A stretch of 64,000 nt of DNA from Trebouxia sp. TZW2008 (lineage: Eukaryota; Chlorophyta; Trebouxiophyceae; Trebouxiales; Trebouxiaceae), in NCBI GenBank assembly GCA_002118135.1, contig BDIU01000358.1, positions 124,001 through 188,000 of the forward strand, read 5' to 3'. Shown here in pieces: positions 1 to 9,840 of the stretch. Positions within the stretch are counted from its first letter, which is position 1; each line of letters begins with the position of its first letter. A model generated the notes under the pieces. The model searched no databases. It was not told where the DNA came from and saw only the letters and a list, made by a program, of their open reading frames with translations. The position numbers were made by a program, and so were the translations under genes.

Positions 1-216
1 CCACTTGGTTGGTGCCATCAGGTACTACAGCATGCCATGCATCGCAGGAATCGCAAACGACTTTCAAGCGTCCCGATGGGACGCAGCCGTACATGAGCCG
101 TGCACATCGTGCATAAGACATAGAGGTGTCAATTTACTTGCCTCTGCCACCAGGGCAGCCCCGATGCCTCGAGCGCGAGACGCACCGGTGATCAGCCAGA
201 TCTCTGTAGGAGCCAT
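1..216 (-). CDS. Short-chain dehydrogenase/reductase, first exon only (gene runs off the left edge)
   Basis: The minus strand opens with ATG at 216 and reads MAPTEIWLITGASRARGIGA, the start of an SDR Rossmann fold with its TGxxxxxGIG nucleotide-binding glycines. The exon covers 142-216. It ends at GAG followed by GCAAGT, a GC-type splice donor, and the rest of the visible sequence (1-141) is intron. The N-terminus resembles that of the SDR starting at 676 on the opposite strand (MSAAEVWVVTGASRGIG), so the two look like divergent paralogues sharing the 460-bp spacer 217-675. Only about 25 residues are visible, so substrate class cannot be assigned. Confidence 0.7.
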
Positions 217-675
217 ACTCGCTGCTCGGCTGCGTCAGAGACGCAGAGGATGTCGTGCGCGTAGATGGCTTATCGCAGCCGACCCGATGGTGTCGCTGCC
301 GTTCAGGCCCCGCGCGGTGATCGCATTTGATGGACGCTATGCAATGTCAACGTAAACCTTGACACTTCCTCACAGGAATTGGGGGGGACCCCAGCAGAAA
401 GATGTGGGGCAGATTGGGGGGGAGCCTGCGCATGATCGCACGGGTCGCGAGCGTTATGGACGGCGTTATTGCTGGCGTTAAAGCCAAACTAAGGTCGCGA
501 CAGCTCGGCCCCGAACTCGTGATGCGCAACGGCTTCGAGGCAAGCGCTTTCCCTGCTCGTGATAGTCCTGGCAGCGTGCGCCTGTACGGCAATTGCGACC
601 CTCAATCATGCTTAATTTCGAAGCCTTCCATGAGCTCGCAATCGTGACTGTCTGAGGTTGTGAGCTTGGAAGCAA
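217..675. promoter_or_regulatory. Shared intergenic region between two divergent SDR genes
   Basis: This spacer separates two head-to-head SDR start codons and should hold both 5' UTRs and promoters. It contains short G runs near 380 and 415 and no convincing TATA box or coding exon. The promoter role is inferred from gene orientation alone. Confidence 0.35.
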
Positions 676-3206
676 ATGTCCGCTGCAGAGGTGTGGGTGG
701 TGACCGGAGCATCAAGAGGCATAGGAACCGAGTTCGTCAAGCAGGTCACACCGCTCCTGCTCCAACGCTCCAGCACCTGTGCGGCAGTCGACAGCGACTT
801 ACGAGCCGTGATACAAATCGTGCAGATCCTCTCGTCTGACGGTCATCAAGTGGTCGCTGGCGCAAGGACGCCTGACACAGCTACAGTACTACAAGATCTG
901 CTGCGTCAATATCCTGGTCGGCTACATATCATACCGTTGGATGTTGCAAGCACTACTAGCATCCAGGTACAGAGGCATGCAAAGCGTGTATGTGTCTCTC
1001 ATATCCACCTAGCTCCTCTTTGTGTCAAAACATTGCCCGTCAGTATGTTCACAGTGTCTGTTAGCACAGGATGCTGCAAGGCAAGTCTCCCAACTTCAAG
1101 GCATCTCAGGTGTGGACTACCTGATCAACAACGCAGCAGTGTCAGATCCTGGGCAGAGTCGCCTACAGTAAGTAAGGGCGCCATTGTCCTGCATTGGGCA
1201 TTGGCAAACTTTGTGCCCTGCTGCACAGAATGAAGGTAATTTTGCGTCATGCCTGTAAGCTTGGCTTTCATGCGGCCAATTGCCTGTTATGACTATGACT
1301 ACAGCATCTAAGCAAGCATGCTGTTTCTGCATGTGCGGGCAGCGCTGTACAACTTTGACAGAGCCTTGGCAGCTCGTTCTCTTGTCAGTTATGACCATGA
1401 GTGTGCTGTGCCGTGGGTCCCTATGTAAAGCCGGTTGTGTATAGGCAGATTTGGTCAGCAAGAGGCGGTTCACGCTTGGGGCGTTTCCAGTCGTCTCATC
1501 AGTAAACACACCCACTTGTTTGTTAGCCCTGCTGTCATGGTAGCGCTGCAAACATCCGCCAACAACCAAGTGGGTGTTCTTAGCGACGAGAACAATGGAC
1601 ATGTCCCGAGCGCGAATTGCCACTGTCGCCCCTCAGGTTTCAGCTTGATGCGCCAAGAGATTGCCCGCCTAGCAATCTGTCTCCCTGCTATGCAGAACTC
1701 CAGAGTCCCTCAGGCAGGCTCTGGAGATCAATGTCGTGGGAGTACACACCATGACACAAGCTTTCCTCCCCTTATTGCAGTCAGGCACCAAGAAGACAGT
1801 CATCAACATCTCTTCTGGCTCTGGCTCTTTGTCCAGGAGATACAATGAGGTCAGCGATTCAATTCATGCGCGGCTAATATTGCCCAAGCAGTCATTGCTT
1901 GCCTGCAACTGAGTTGCCTCAGCATTCATTGCTTGCCTGCAACAGCTTCTTTGAGGGCTTTCATCATATTTCTTGTTGTATTTTTATGCTGACAGCTCTG
2001 TACTCACGTAGCTTTTACATGCAGCTCTGCAAAGATACCCAGCGCACTTCGTACCTCCAACCGAGCTGATTGACCAATGGAGCTGCAGACATCGTTTGCG
2101 TTTCGCAAACTGAAGCTGACACGACTGATGGCTTGTGTGCATTGCAGTTTCTGATACGCCATGAGAAGCAGTCCAAGCATCTGCCAACCACACTGAGCTA
2201 CAAGACCTCCAAAGCGGCGCTCAATATGTGTATGTATTTGTCCTGGCGTGTTGTCACATTCCCTGCTTATGCATGTCAGAACATGCATGGTCATGTGCTT
2301 TGCTGCAAGTGAGCACTCTCAAAGTGAGGCAAGCAGGCAGTTCATGTCAACATGGCCCAAGGCCTGCAGAGATGCAGAGTGCTCGCACAAAGATGTCAAC
2401 TTTGATACCTTGTATGCATTGTTTCTGACTACAAATTGATCCCAGCAGATGCAATGCTCAGCTTCCCTCATTCACATTGTTGACAATTGTTGCTGTCAAG
2501 CATGTACAATGATATGACAGTACCGACAGAACACTACATGTGGTGTTTGCCGTGTTTGTCCTCCATAACAGCACGTTGTGCAGTGACCTTAAGTTGGGCG
2601 TCAGATGTGACTCCTGAAGAAGGGTTCACCTTTGTGGCCATCCATCCTGGTGTTGTTGCCACTGACATGAACACCACTTCTTTGCGGTGAGTTGAACAGG
2701 CTCTGGGCATTGCATGTCAGTGCAAATTTTGCCCGCTTCATGGGCAATCAAAATGTGTCTGATGCTCACACCCAGCACACCTTGGCAATATTTACCACAT
2801 TCCTGTCGATGCTGATGGCAGAAGTGCAGCTGCTCGACTGTGGTGAGCCTGCATGCACTGGCCGGGTGTGTTGCAGGTTCAGTGTCTGCACTCATGAAGC
2901 TGCAACATGCATGCAGCATTCATCAGCACTGATGCAACACTTTCTACCATATCAAGGCGATGCTTACAGTGGCATGTCTGCATATGTTCATGTTGCTACT
3001 GGCATGCACCTCAGCTTGCATCAAAAGTTGTGATAACCCAAGTATTGCTGCCTGCTTGCAGAGCACTGAAATTTGATGAGGCAGCCTTTGCATCCCGCAT
3101 ATCTCCCACAGAGGCTGTTCAGCAATTGCTGCAGACCATCAAAAACCTCAAGCCAGCAGACTCTGGGCGATACTTGAACTTGGATGGCCAGCCAATTGAC
3201 TTTTGA
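676..3206 (+). CDS. Short-chain dehydrogenase/reductase (classical SDR, CsgA/C-factor-like)
   Basis: Seven exons: 676-744, 826-966, 1070-1167, 1714-1849, 2148-2229, 2584-2686 and 3062-3206. They sum to 774 nt (257 aa plus stop) with every phase matching. Exon 1 carries the NAD(P)-binding TGASRGIG motif. Exon 3 carries LINNAAVSD (the NNAG-type motif). Exon 4 carries the catalytic serine in INISSGSGS. Exon 5 carries the active-site YxxxK as SYKTSKAAL, and exon 6 has HPGVVATDM. About 250 residues is usual for a classical SDR. The family does NAD(P)-dependent oxidoreduction of small carbonyls or alcohols; the substrate here is unknown. No targeting peptide is evident, so a cytosolic enzyme is likely. 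Intron 1 is 81 bp and lacks an in-frame stop. The last exon is followed by three more exon-like copies. A TGTAA signal lies at 3685-3689, beyond the last copy. Confidence 0.9.
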
Positions 3207-3680
3207 CTGCAGTGACTATCGACTGAAACTTGAGAAGGCAGCCTTTGCATACCGCATATCTCCCACAGAGGCTGTTCAGCAATTGCTGCAGACCATCAAA
3301 AACCTCAAGCCAGCAGACTCTGGGCGATACTTGAGCTTGGATGGCCAGCCAATTGACTTTTGACTGCAGTGACTATCGACTGAAACTTGAGAAGGCAGCC
3401 TTTGCATACCGCATCTCTCCAGCAGAGGCTGTTCAGCAATTGCTGCAGACCATCAGAAACCTCAAGCCAGCAGACTCTCAGCGATACCTGAACCTGGACG
3501 GCCAGCCAGTTGACTTCTGACTGCAGTGACCATTGACTGAACGTCCACAAGGCCGCCTTTGCATACCGCATATGTCCAACAGTAGCTGTTGAGCAACTGC
3601 TGCAAACCATTGACAATTATATGACAAGCGACTCTGGGCGGTACCTGAACCTAGTTGGCCAGCCAATTGACTTCTGACTG
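3078..3680 (+). repeat. Four tandem copies (157-bp unit) of the SDR terminal exon
   Basis: The last coding exon and its downstream flank recur at 3235, 3392 and 3549 with a period of 157 bp. All four copies keep an open frame ending in a stop after the same QPIDF or QPVDF residues. Copies 2 and 3 are preceded by CTGCAG acceptors at 3208-3213 and 3365-3370. Joined to exon 6 (which leaves two bases), each reads on in frame to its own stop. In copy 4 the same junction meets an early stop. They are either alternative last exons or part of a long 3' UTR. Confidence 0.88.
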
Positions 3681-3689
3681 CAATTGTAA

Positions 3690-4062
3690 TAAGGTGGCAC
3701 ATCAGCTGAGTATTGTAGCAAAGTGCACGCATTTTAGCTGAACAGTGACCTCATTTCTCCAAGTAGCACAGGCAACAAAAAGGTGATTATCAAGTTCAAA
3801 GCCATTTTATTGCGGACATCAACCAATCATTTGTTTGGCTCGAGTGGATAAGCACTTTCAGTGAACTGATAGAGAATGTGCAAGCATCCATTGATGAGAT
3901 GTACTGAAGCCGGCTTCTGATAGCACCTTCGAAGGTGCAAAGCAGAGGGGCTGAGCAGACGGCGTTTCGTGCGTTACAAGGCCAGTAAGGGCTTCACTGC
4001 AACGAATCATGCAAACAGGCGCAGAATGCGCCACTGGATCTTGATCCGTTACCGCAACATGC
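3690..4062. other. Intergenic spacer, SDR to aldo/keto reductase
   Basis: This follows the probable SDR polyadenylation signal (TGTAA, 3685-3689) and precedes the aldo/keto reductase ATG. No exon-like sequence was recognised. It should contain that gene's promoter and 5' UTR. Confidence 0.4.
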
Positions 4063-7000
4063 ATGAAAGCAACTGGTCTGCAATTGGCTGCAGGCCTTGC
4101 GGTGATCACAGTGACTTATCTTGCGGTCTGCTTGCTCACGGCTCCAGGCGACGTTCATACCTATCACTTCCGACAAGTCGAACGTTCTGAAATCATCGGT
4201 ACTGCTGCGCAGCTGCAAAGGTGGGGATCGTGCCGTCCGTTTATGGTCTCCTTGCTGCCTATTTCTGCAAGCTGTTGACGACAAGCTGCGTGCCCTGCAC
4301 CGCAGCGATGCCAATGACAGTCACCAACACATCGACGTCAAATCAAGTCAGCTACTCCATGCTCTGTTGCCTGATCGCAACAAAGAATGTCAGGATGCAC
4401 GACCTGGCTGCCAGGCTTGGATGGACCAAGGAGAGTGCATCACCAACCCAGCCTTCATGCTTGGAGCGTGTGCGGCAGCCTGTGGTGTGTGTCAGGCACC
4501 AACACCGTCTGCAAGCAAGGTATGCCAATCACAACTTCCTTTCCCCAAACTTTGTCAATAGACGCCATGCCCTGTCTGAGTGTCACTCGCCGGCATCTGG
4601 TTTAGATAGCCCCAGTGGTGTGTCATGTCAACTGGTGTCGATGTCGGTAGGACAATAGCAGTCAACATGCCACATTGCTGCCTGACAAGAGTGCATGCGC
4701 TGCGCACTAATGCAAAGGTCACTGGTGCAGGTGAGATTGAACAGCGTGTTTCAAATGCCCAGCGTGGGTTTTGGCACAGCAGGCCTGGGTGAGCAGACTG
4801 TCATGGCTGTTGAGGCTGCATTGACAGCAGGCTACAAGCTTGTGGACTCTGCACAGGTACTTGAACAATTGATGCATGAGCGTTGTGGTACATCTGCACA
4901 AGTACTAGAAGTGTGGCCCTTGAATGTAGTTTTTTGCGCCTGTAAATGGTTGCGCCAAGACAACAGCAAAGCATGCACGGTTTATGCTGTTCTCATAGGT
5001 TGTTGCAGCGACTGAAGCCATAAGGTTCTTGCAATCTTCATTCTCTCTGTTTGACTTTGTCTCAACTCACATTGCGATGCCCAACATCAATTGTGTCCAC
5101 ACAAGCACTGGAGTGGAACAGAAAGGAGTTGATGGGACAGGCCATACAGGCCAGTTCCATTGCATCCTAGTCTGATCCTGAGTCATGACACCTCACTAGC
5201 AGGCAACTGAATGATCATGATGGTGATTGCCAGAACCCTTGTACAGGCACCAGAGTGGTACAGAGAGGATTTGGGTTGGATCAGGCAATACAGTCAAATT
5301 TTATCTCATGGGCTGATCTCTTCCTTACCACCAAGCTGCACACACGCCACCTTAGCTTCAACAGTACTCTCAGGCAGACTTGTTGTCTAACTGGACCATG
5401 TACCCAGTTTGTCTCTCCTTTGTGTCTCAGGCACCAGAGTGGTATAGAGAGGACTTGGTTGGATTGGCCATACAGGCTGGTTCTATCCTGCATGCAGATC
5501 TCTTCCTGAGCCATGGCACCCCACTGGCAGGCAACTGAATGGTCATGATGTTGATTGCCTGATCAGGCACCGGAGTGGTATAGAGAGGACTTGGTCGGGC
5601 AGGCGATACAGGCCAGTGCAATCCCGCGTGCAGATCTCTTTCTGACCACAAAGCTGCATCCGCGTCATCATGGCTTCAACACTACTCTCAGACAGCTGCA
5701 GACTTCCTTTAGTCATCTGGGCACTGACTACCTGGACCTGGTGCTTTTACACTATCCTAAGTGAGTGATACTTCTCATTGCACTTCCTGATGATTTTTGA
5801 ATGGAGTTGCTTATCATGCAGACAATGAACAAAAGGCATACATTGTTTGCAGCAAGGTCTCTCAGTTTGCTTGGATTTGACATTGCTACTGCTTACAAAG
5901 CATGCGTAGCCGTGAATGGCTCAAGTAGAGCATATGACGGAATGTATCAATGATGCTGACTGACTTCTGGACAGCTCTGATCAACACCATCCTATGCACA
6001 AGGGCTGTGCGCATAAGTCGCTCATGCATCTTGCCATCACAGTCTCTGGAAGGTGCCGTGATGCAATGTTGGCTTGACAAGCTCAAACTCAGGCCAAAGA
6101 CATTGAGCACCTGTGTTCAGAAATGCAACAATTGTCACTGGTTTGACTTTCATCAATGCCATGACCGCGTTGCCTACCCTTGATCAGAGAATTGTTGTTG
6201 TCACCACACTACTGTTGTTACTGTGGTATGAATTTGCTACAGATGCTGGAGGGAGCTGTGTGGCAATGCGCAATTGGAAGGGTTTCGAGCAAATGGAGCT
6301 GGCAAAGTGCGCCCAATTACTGAACCTGCTGATGTCATGACTGTCATGACTGATATGACTAAGGCAGTATGGGTTTGCTACAGGTGCTGGAGGGAGCTGT
6401 GTGGTGATGTGCAAGTGGAGGGGTCTTGGCAGGACAGCTGGCAGGCTCTGGAGCAACTGGTCCAGGCTGGCAAAGTGCGCTCAATAGGTTGACCTTGCTG
6501 CCGTTGCCAGCAATCATACCCGTTCAATTGTTGTGAAATTCTTCAGCCATCGTTACAACATACTACATAGTGATTGGGCTTTGTTTCTGCTTGTCACACA
6601 CACATGTATGTGCTCATCAAGTCAACCTTGATGCCAACTATGTTCATACTACCGAAACTTGCTTCCACATAACAGATGACATGGTGACACACGCATTGCA
6701 AGAACCGCATGTCATACTCAGATTGATGCGTCATCCTGGTGAGCATATGGCGTATAGCGTGTAGCGTATAGCGTATAGCGTATGGGATATGACGTATGGC
6801 GTATAGCATATAGTGCAGTGTGCAGTGTGCTGTGTGCAGTGTGTAGTGTATAGTTATAGTGTATAGCGTATAGCGTATAGCGTATAGCGTATAGCGTATA
6901 GCGTATAGAGTATAGCGTATAGCGTATAGCGTATAGCGCATAGCGTATAGCGTATAGCGTAGCGTGCAGCGTGCAGCGTATAGTGTAGTGTAGTGCATAG

Positions 7001-9294
7001 TGTAGTATAGTGTAGTGTAGTGTATGGTGTAGTATAGTGTGTAGTGTGTAGTGTATGGTGTAGTATAGTGTGTAGTGTGTAGTGTGTAGTGTGTAGTGTG
7101 TAGTGTGTATTGTGTAGTGTGTAGTGTGTAGTGTGTAGTGTGTAGTGTAAAGCGTATAGTGTTTAGTGTGTAGTGTGTGGATCATGACAGAACACTGTGA
7201 AAGCACACAGTTCTGACAACTGCCTGCATGAATGCTTGCCAGTCTGTTGCACCCTTGTGCAGTCAGCATCTTGATGACCCAATTGCCCATATGGAAGCAT
7301 CACCTAAGGAAGCCAGCATCAGCCATCAGCTCAGCTGAATCTGCATGACAGTGTCCACTGTGGGTGTTAGCAACTTTAACCTGACATCTCGTTTCTGTTG
7401 AGCATGCGTTTTCAATCTAAACAACTTTGACCTGACGACCTTATTTCTGTTAAGCATGCGTTTAATTCCCCACAACTTTGACCTGACTGCATGAACTCTG
7501 TCAAGCATGCACTGCAGGTGTCAGCAACTTTGACCTGACTAGACTGAGCGAGCTGTGGGAACTGGCTCAGGTCAAGCCAGCTGTGGTGCAGCGCAACTCC
7601 GATCCCCTCAATCCAGACACATTGGTGCAGCACTATGCCCGCTTGACTGGAATGCAATACCAGGTGACTGCACCTCGTCAACTAATGACAGCAAGGCATG
7701 CTCTCATCCCTCATGCAACATGCAAAGTACAGCGCAACTCAGACCTGCTTAGTCCAGGCACCTTAGCGCAGCACTACGCCCGCCTGACTGGAGCGCAGTA
7801 TCAGGTGATCATGTCAACATGAAGTCCTGTTGGCAAGGCGTGATATGGTTGCTCATGCAACATCCCAAGTGCACCTTCACAGTCTTGATGCAGCACTTTG
7901 CTTGCCTGACTGCAGTGCAGCATCACGCAATCACGTCAGTGACAAGCTTTCATGGTAAGGAGCAACATCATTGCTCAAGCAACATACCAATCGCACCTTC
8001 ACAGACTTGATGCAGCACTGTACTCACTTGACTGAAGAATTACATGACTGCACCACTGTCAATCAGTAGTAGCAACACACACAACACAACCATCTTGACA
8101 GTGATGCTCATGTGACGTGTTTCCTGCACCCTTGCAGCGACTGACTGACAGACGTTTGTAATCATTGTATCATCATGGCCTGTTCTCATTCATGATCAAT
8201 GATGCAAAACTTGCATCTCGCTAGTCATCTTTGGAGCAAATCAACACTCACATTCTTTGGCAACTTGCCCATGGCAGGCCAAATCTGTGTATGATCCACA
8301 ATTGTGTTGGTGCATCTGCAATGATCAGGAGTATAGCTCTCTTGGCTGTCAGTGATCAAGGAGGGGCTATGATTGCACCCACTCACATACTCTTAGTGCA
8401 CATGCACAAGGCAATTTGCAGCATTTGCATACCTTACACACTGGCTTATGCTGCTCAAGGGAACAGCACATTTGGTAGTCATTTAGTAGTAGTAGTTTGG
8501 TGCTCAATGAACAGCTATGACGGTAAGCACGAGCAGGTTTGTTTTTAACATGCTAATGGCAAATCGAAGCATGTGCAAGATCCATCAAATCTCTTTCTGT
8601 GCTGATCAGGGGTACAGTACTTTGGGCAGTCAGTGGTCAATGAAGGGCTATGAGCGCAACCCAGTATTGACTCATCCAGCTGTCACTCGGGTAGCACAGC
8701 GTGCACAGCGTACGCCTGCTCAAATTGTGCTGCGCTGGGCTTTGCAGCAAGGACAGGTCAGTTGCTCCAAAGTCACAGGCTGACAGTCATGATGCTGTTG
8801 CCTTGTAGGAGACACTCAGCACAGCTGTTGGAACACTCTGACATGTTGCATGGATCGCACAAGCAAAGCTGACAGACTCAGCATCCTCTGTGCTCCTTCC
8901 TCTCTCTGTTTGTGATTGTTGCAATGAGGAAGACGTCGTCAACACTGTGCTGTGTATGCTGCATGAGGGGTTCTCTCTCTTACTTGTTGTTTCTGCTGAG
9001 TCTGTGCAGTGTCAGATTCTGGCTGACCACATTGCAGAATTTGCTTTCTTGGCAATGTGTCCTTGGATACATCTGTCTCAGGAGATTCTGTTATCGTCAG
9101 CAGCTTTGCTGCATGCCACTCATGCTGCTGCAATTGACATGGAACGCTGACGCGTCGCTTGTACATGTGTGCAGGCTGTCATACCAAGATCGTCCAAGCC
9201 TCACAGGATCCAAAAAAACATCGATCTTGACTTCGTGCTTTCTGAAGAGGACATGCACAGCATCGATGCGATGGCTCAGACAAGACAGATTTAG
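4063..9294 (+). CDS. Membrane-anchored aldo/keto reductase with N-terminal ShKT domain
   Basis: Eight exons: 4063-4198, 4272-4519, 4731-4856, 5567-5760, 6384-6487, 7518-7663, 8610-8756 and 9175-9294. They sum to 1,221 nt (406 aa) with continuous phase. Residues about 6-27 form an uncleaved-looking signal anchor. Residues 85-119 hold six cysteines spaced C-x6-C-x8-C-x10-C-x3-C-x2-C, the ShKT pattern. The aldo/keto reductase barrel runs from about 129 to the C-terminus. It has the likely catalytic tetrad Asp167 (in KLVDSAQ), Tyr175 (PEWY), Lys199 (FLTTK) and His232 (LVLLHYP), the strand motif VSNFDL, and the cofactor-site motif AVIPRSSKPHRI. Aldo/keto reductases use NADPH to reduce carbonyls. 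The anchor plus a disulfide-rich domain suggests the endomembrane lumen. ShKT domains are established appendages of algal prolyl 4-hydroxylases; fusion to an aldo/keto reductase is less usual. Several introns hold exon copies. Confidence 0.93.
5100..5566 (+). repeat. Three degenerate upstream copies of aldo/keto reductase exon 4
   Basis: Copies of the 5' half of exon 4 (the APEWYREDL region) and its acceptor lie near 5104, 5249 and 5430, ahead of the intact exon at 5567. Each carries stops or frameshifts. The intronic tail of the unit, ending near TGATTGCCTGATCAG, is repeated as well. The unit is roughly 140-180 bp. Confidence 0.85.
6241..6346 (+). repeat. Degenerate copy of aldo/keto reductase exon 5
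   Basis: The segment starting GATGCTGGAGGGAGCTGTGT mirrors the start of exon 5 (6384-6487), including the preceding CTACAG acceptor context. It has an internal deletion and substitutions that break the frame. It lies immediately upstream of the intact exon. Confidence 0.8.
6741..7178. repeat. Intronic minisatellite of GTATAGC and TAGTGTG units
   Basis: About 440 bp of the intron between aldo/keto reductase exons 5 and 6 is built from short units. GTATAGC (7 bp) dominates the left half and TAGTGTG or GTGTAGTG variants the right half, with hybrid units between. It matches neither TTTAGGG nor TTAGGG telomere repeats. The long open frames across it on the minus strand are artefacts of the repeat. 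Confidence 0.95.
7340..7500 (+). repeat. Upstream copies of the 5' end of aldo/keto reductase exon 6
   Basis: Three degraded copies of the acceptor-side sequence AGCAACTTTGACCTGACT occur near 7368, 7424 and 7471 before the intact exon at 7518. Each is followed by a GCATGC-containing spacer, so the unit is about 50 bp. Confidence 0.75.
7728..7965 (+). repeat. Downstream copies of the 3' end of aldo/keto reductase exon 6
   Basis: A good copy of the last 75 bp of exon 6 plus its donor lies at about 7730-7808 (CAGTATCAG then GTGATC). Weaker copies appear near 7885 and 8010 (TGATGCAGCACT). They carry the donor side only, complementing the acceptor-side copies upstream. Confidence 0.8.
8325..8525 (+). 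repeat. Upstream copies of the 5' end of aldo/keto reductase exon 7
   Basis: Two degenerate copies near 8330-8390 and 8455-8520 resemble the start of exon 7 (8610 onward), matching around AAGGGCTATGAGCGCAACCC and the downstream ACTCA. Both lie before the intact exon. Confidence 0.6.
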
Positions 9295-9840
9295 CCTGAG
9301 CCCTTTGGTATTCAATATTAGTATTCAATATTCTATATTAGTATCTTATCTCTGTACTATTCATTTGCTGCATGTAGCTGCTCATGTCAGTGTACAGTAT
9401 GCCATGTCATTGAGCAGACCGGCATACGGTGAAGGCTGTATGTCTAGCAGACAGCGTGAGCTACGTCTACACCTGGTACATGTATGTATGCATGATTCGT
9501 AGGTGGAGGCCTGAGCTACAGCCTCAACTTTTGGCTGAAGCCTAAATCCTGCAAGGTGACCGTCACACGATGGGACAGATGATTTAGATTCAGACGGTGT
9601 TGACCAGAACTGTGAACGACAGACGGGCCAGCATCGTTGGCTTTGCTTCCTTGGCAGCAGGTGGTCGCGACTTTGACCGTGTCTTTCATCCCGTTGTTGA
9701 CCCGATGCTACATCGCCGATGTTGAATCATCAAGCACCCTTCAACCGGCTCAAAGATTGTCAACTCTTTTTTGAATTGGCTTCCCGCTGTCAGCGTCATA
9801 GCACGCCCACGCTTGCGGCTGCCCTGAGTTGAAGCAGGAC
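9295..9840. other. Intergenic spacer, aldo/keto reductase to kinase gene
   Basis: The 546 bp after the reductase stop contain its 3' UTR and the kinase promoter. An AT-rich patch of repeated TATTCAATATT lies near 9310-9345. No coding exon was recognised. Confidence 0.4.

Noticed and set aside
6741..7178. Interstitial telomere repeat
   Set aside because: Units are GTATAGC and TAGTGTG, not TTTAGGG, TTTTAGGG or TTAGGG.
6594..7290. Long minus-strand frames rich in His, Tyr, Thr and Leu
   Set aside because: They lie wholly in the GTATAGC/TAGTGTG minisatellite and exist because the 7-bp unit lacks stops in those frames.
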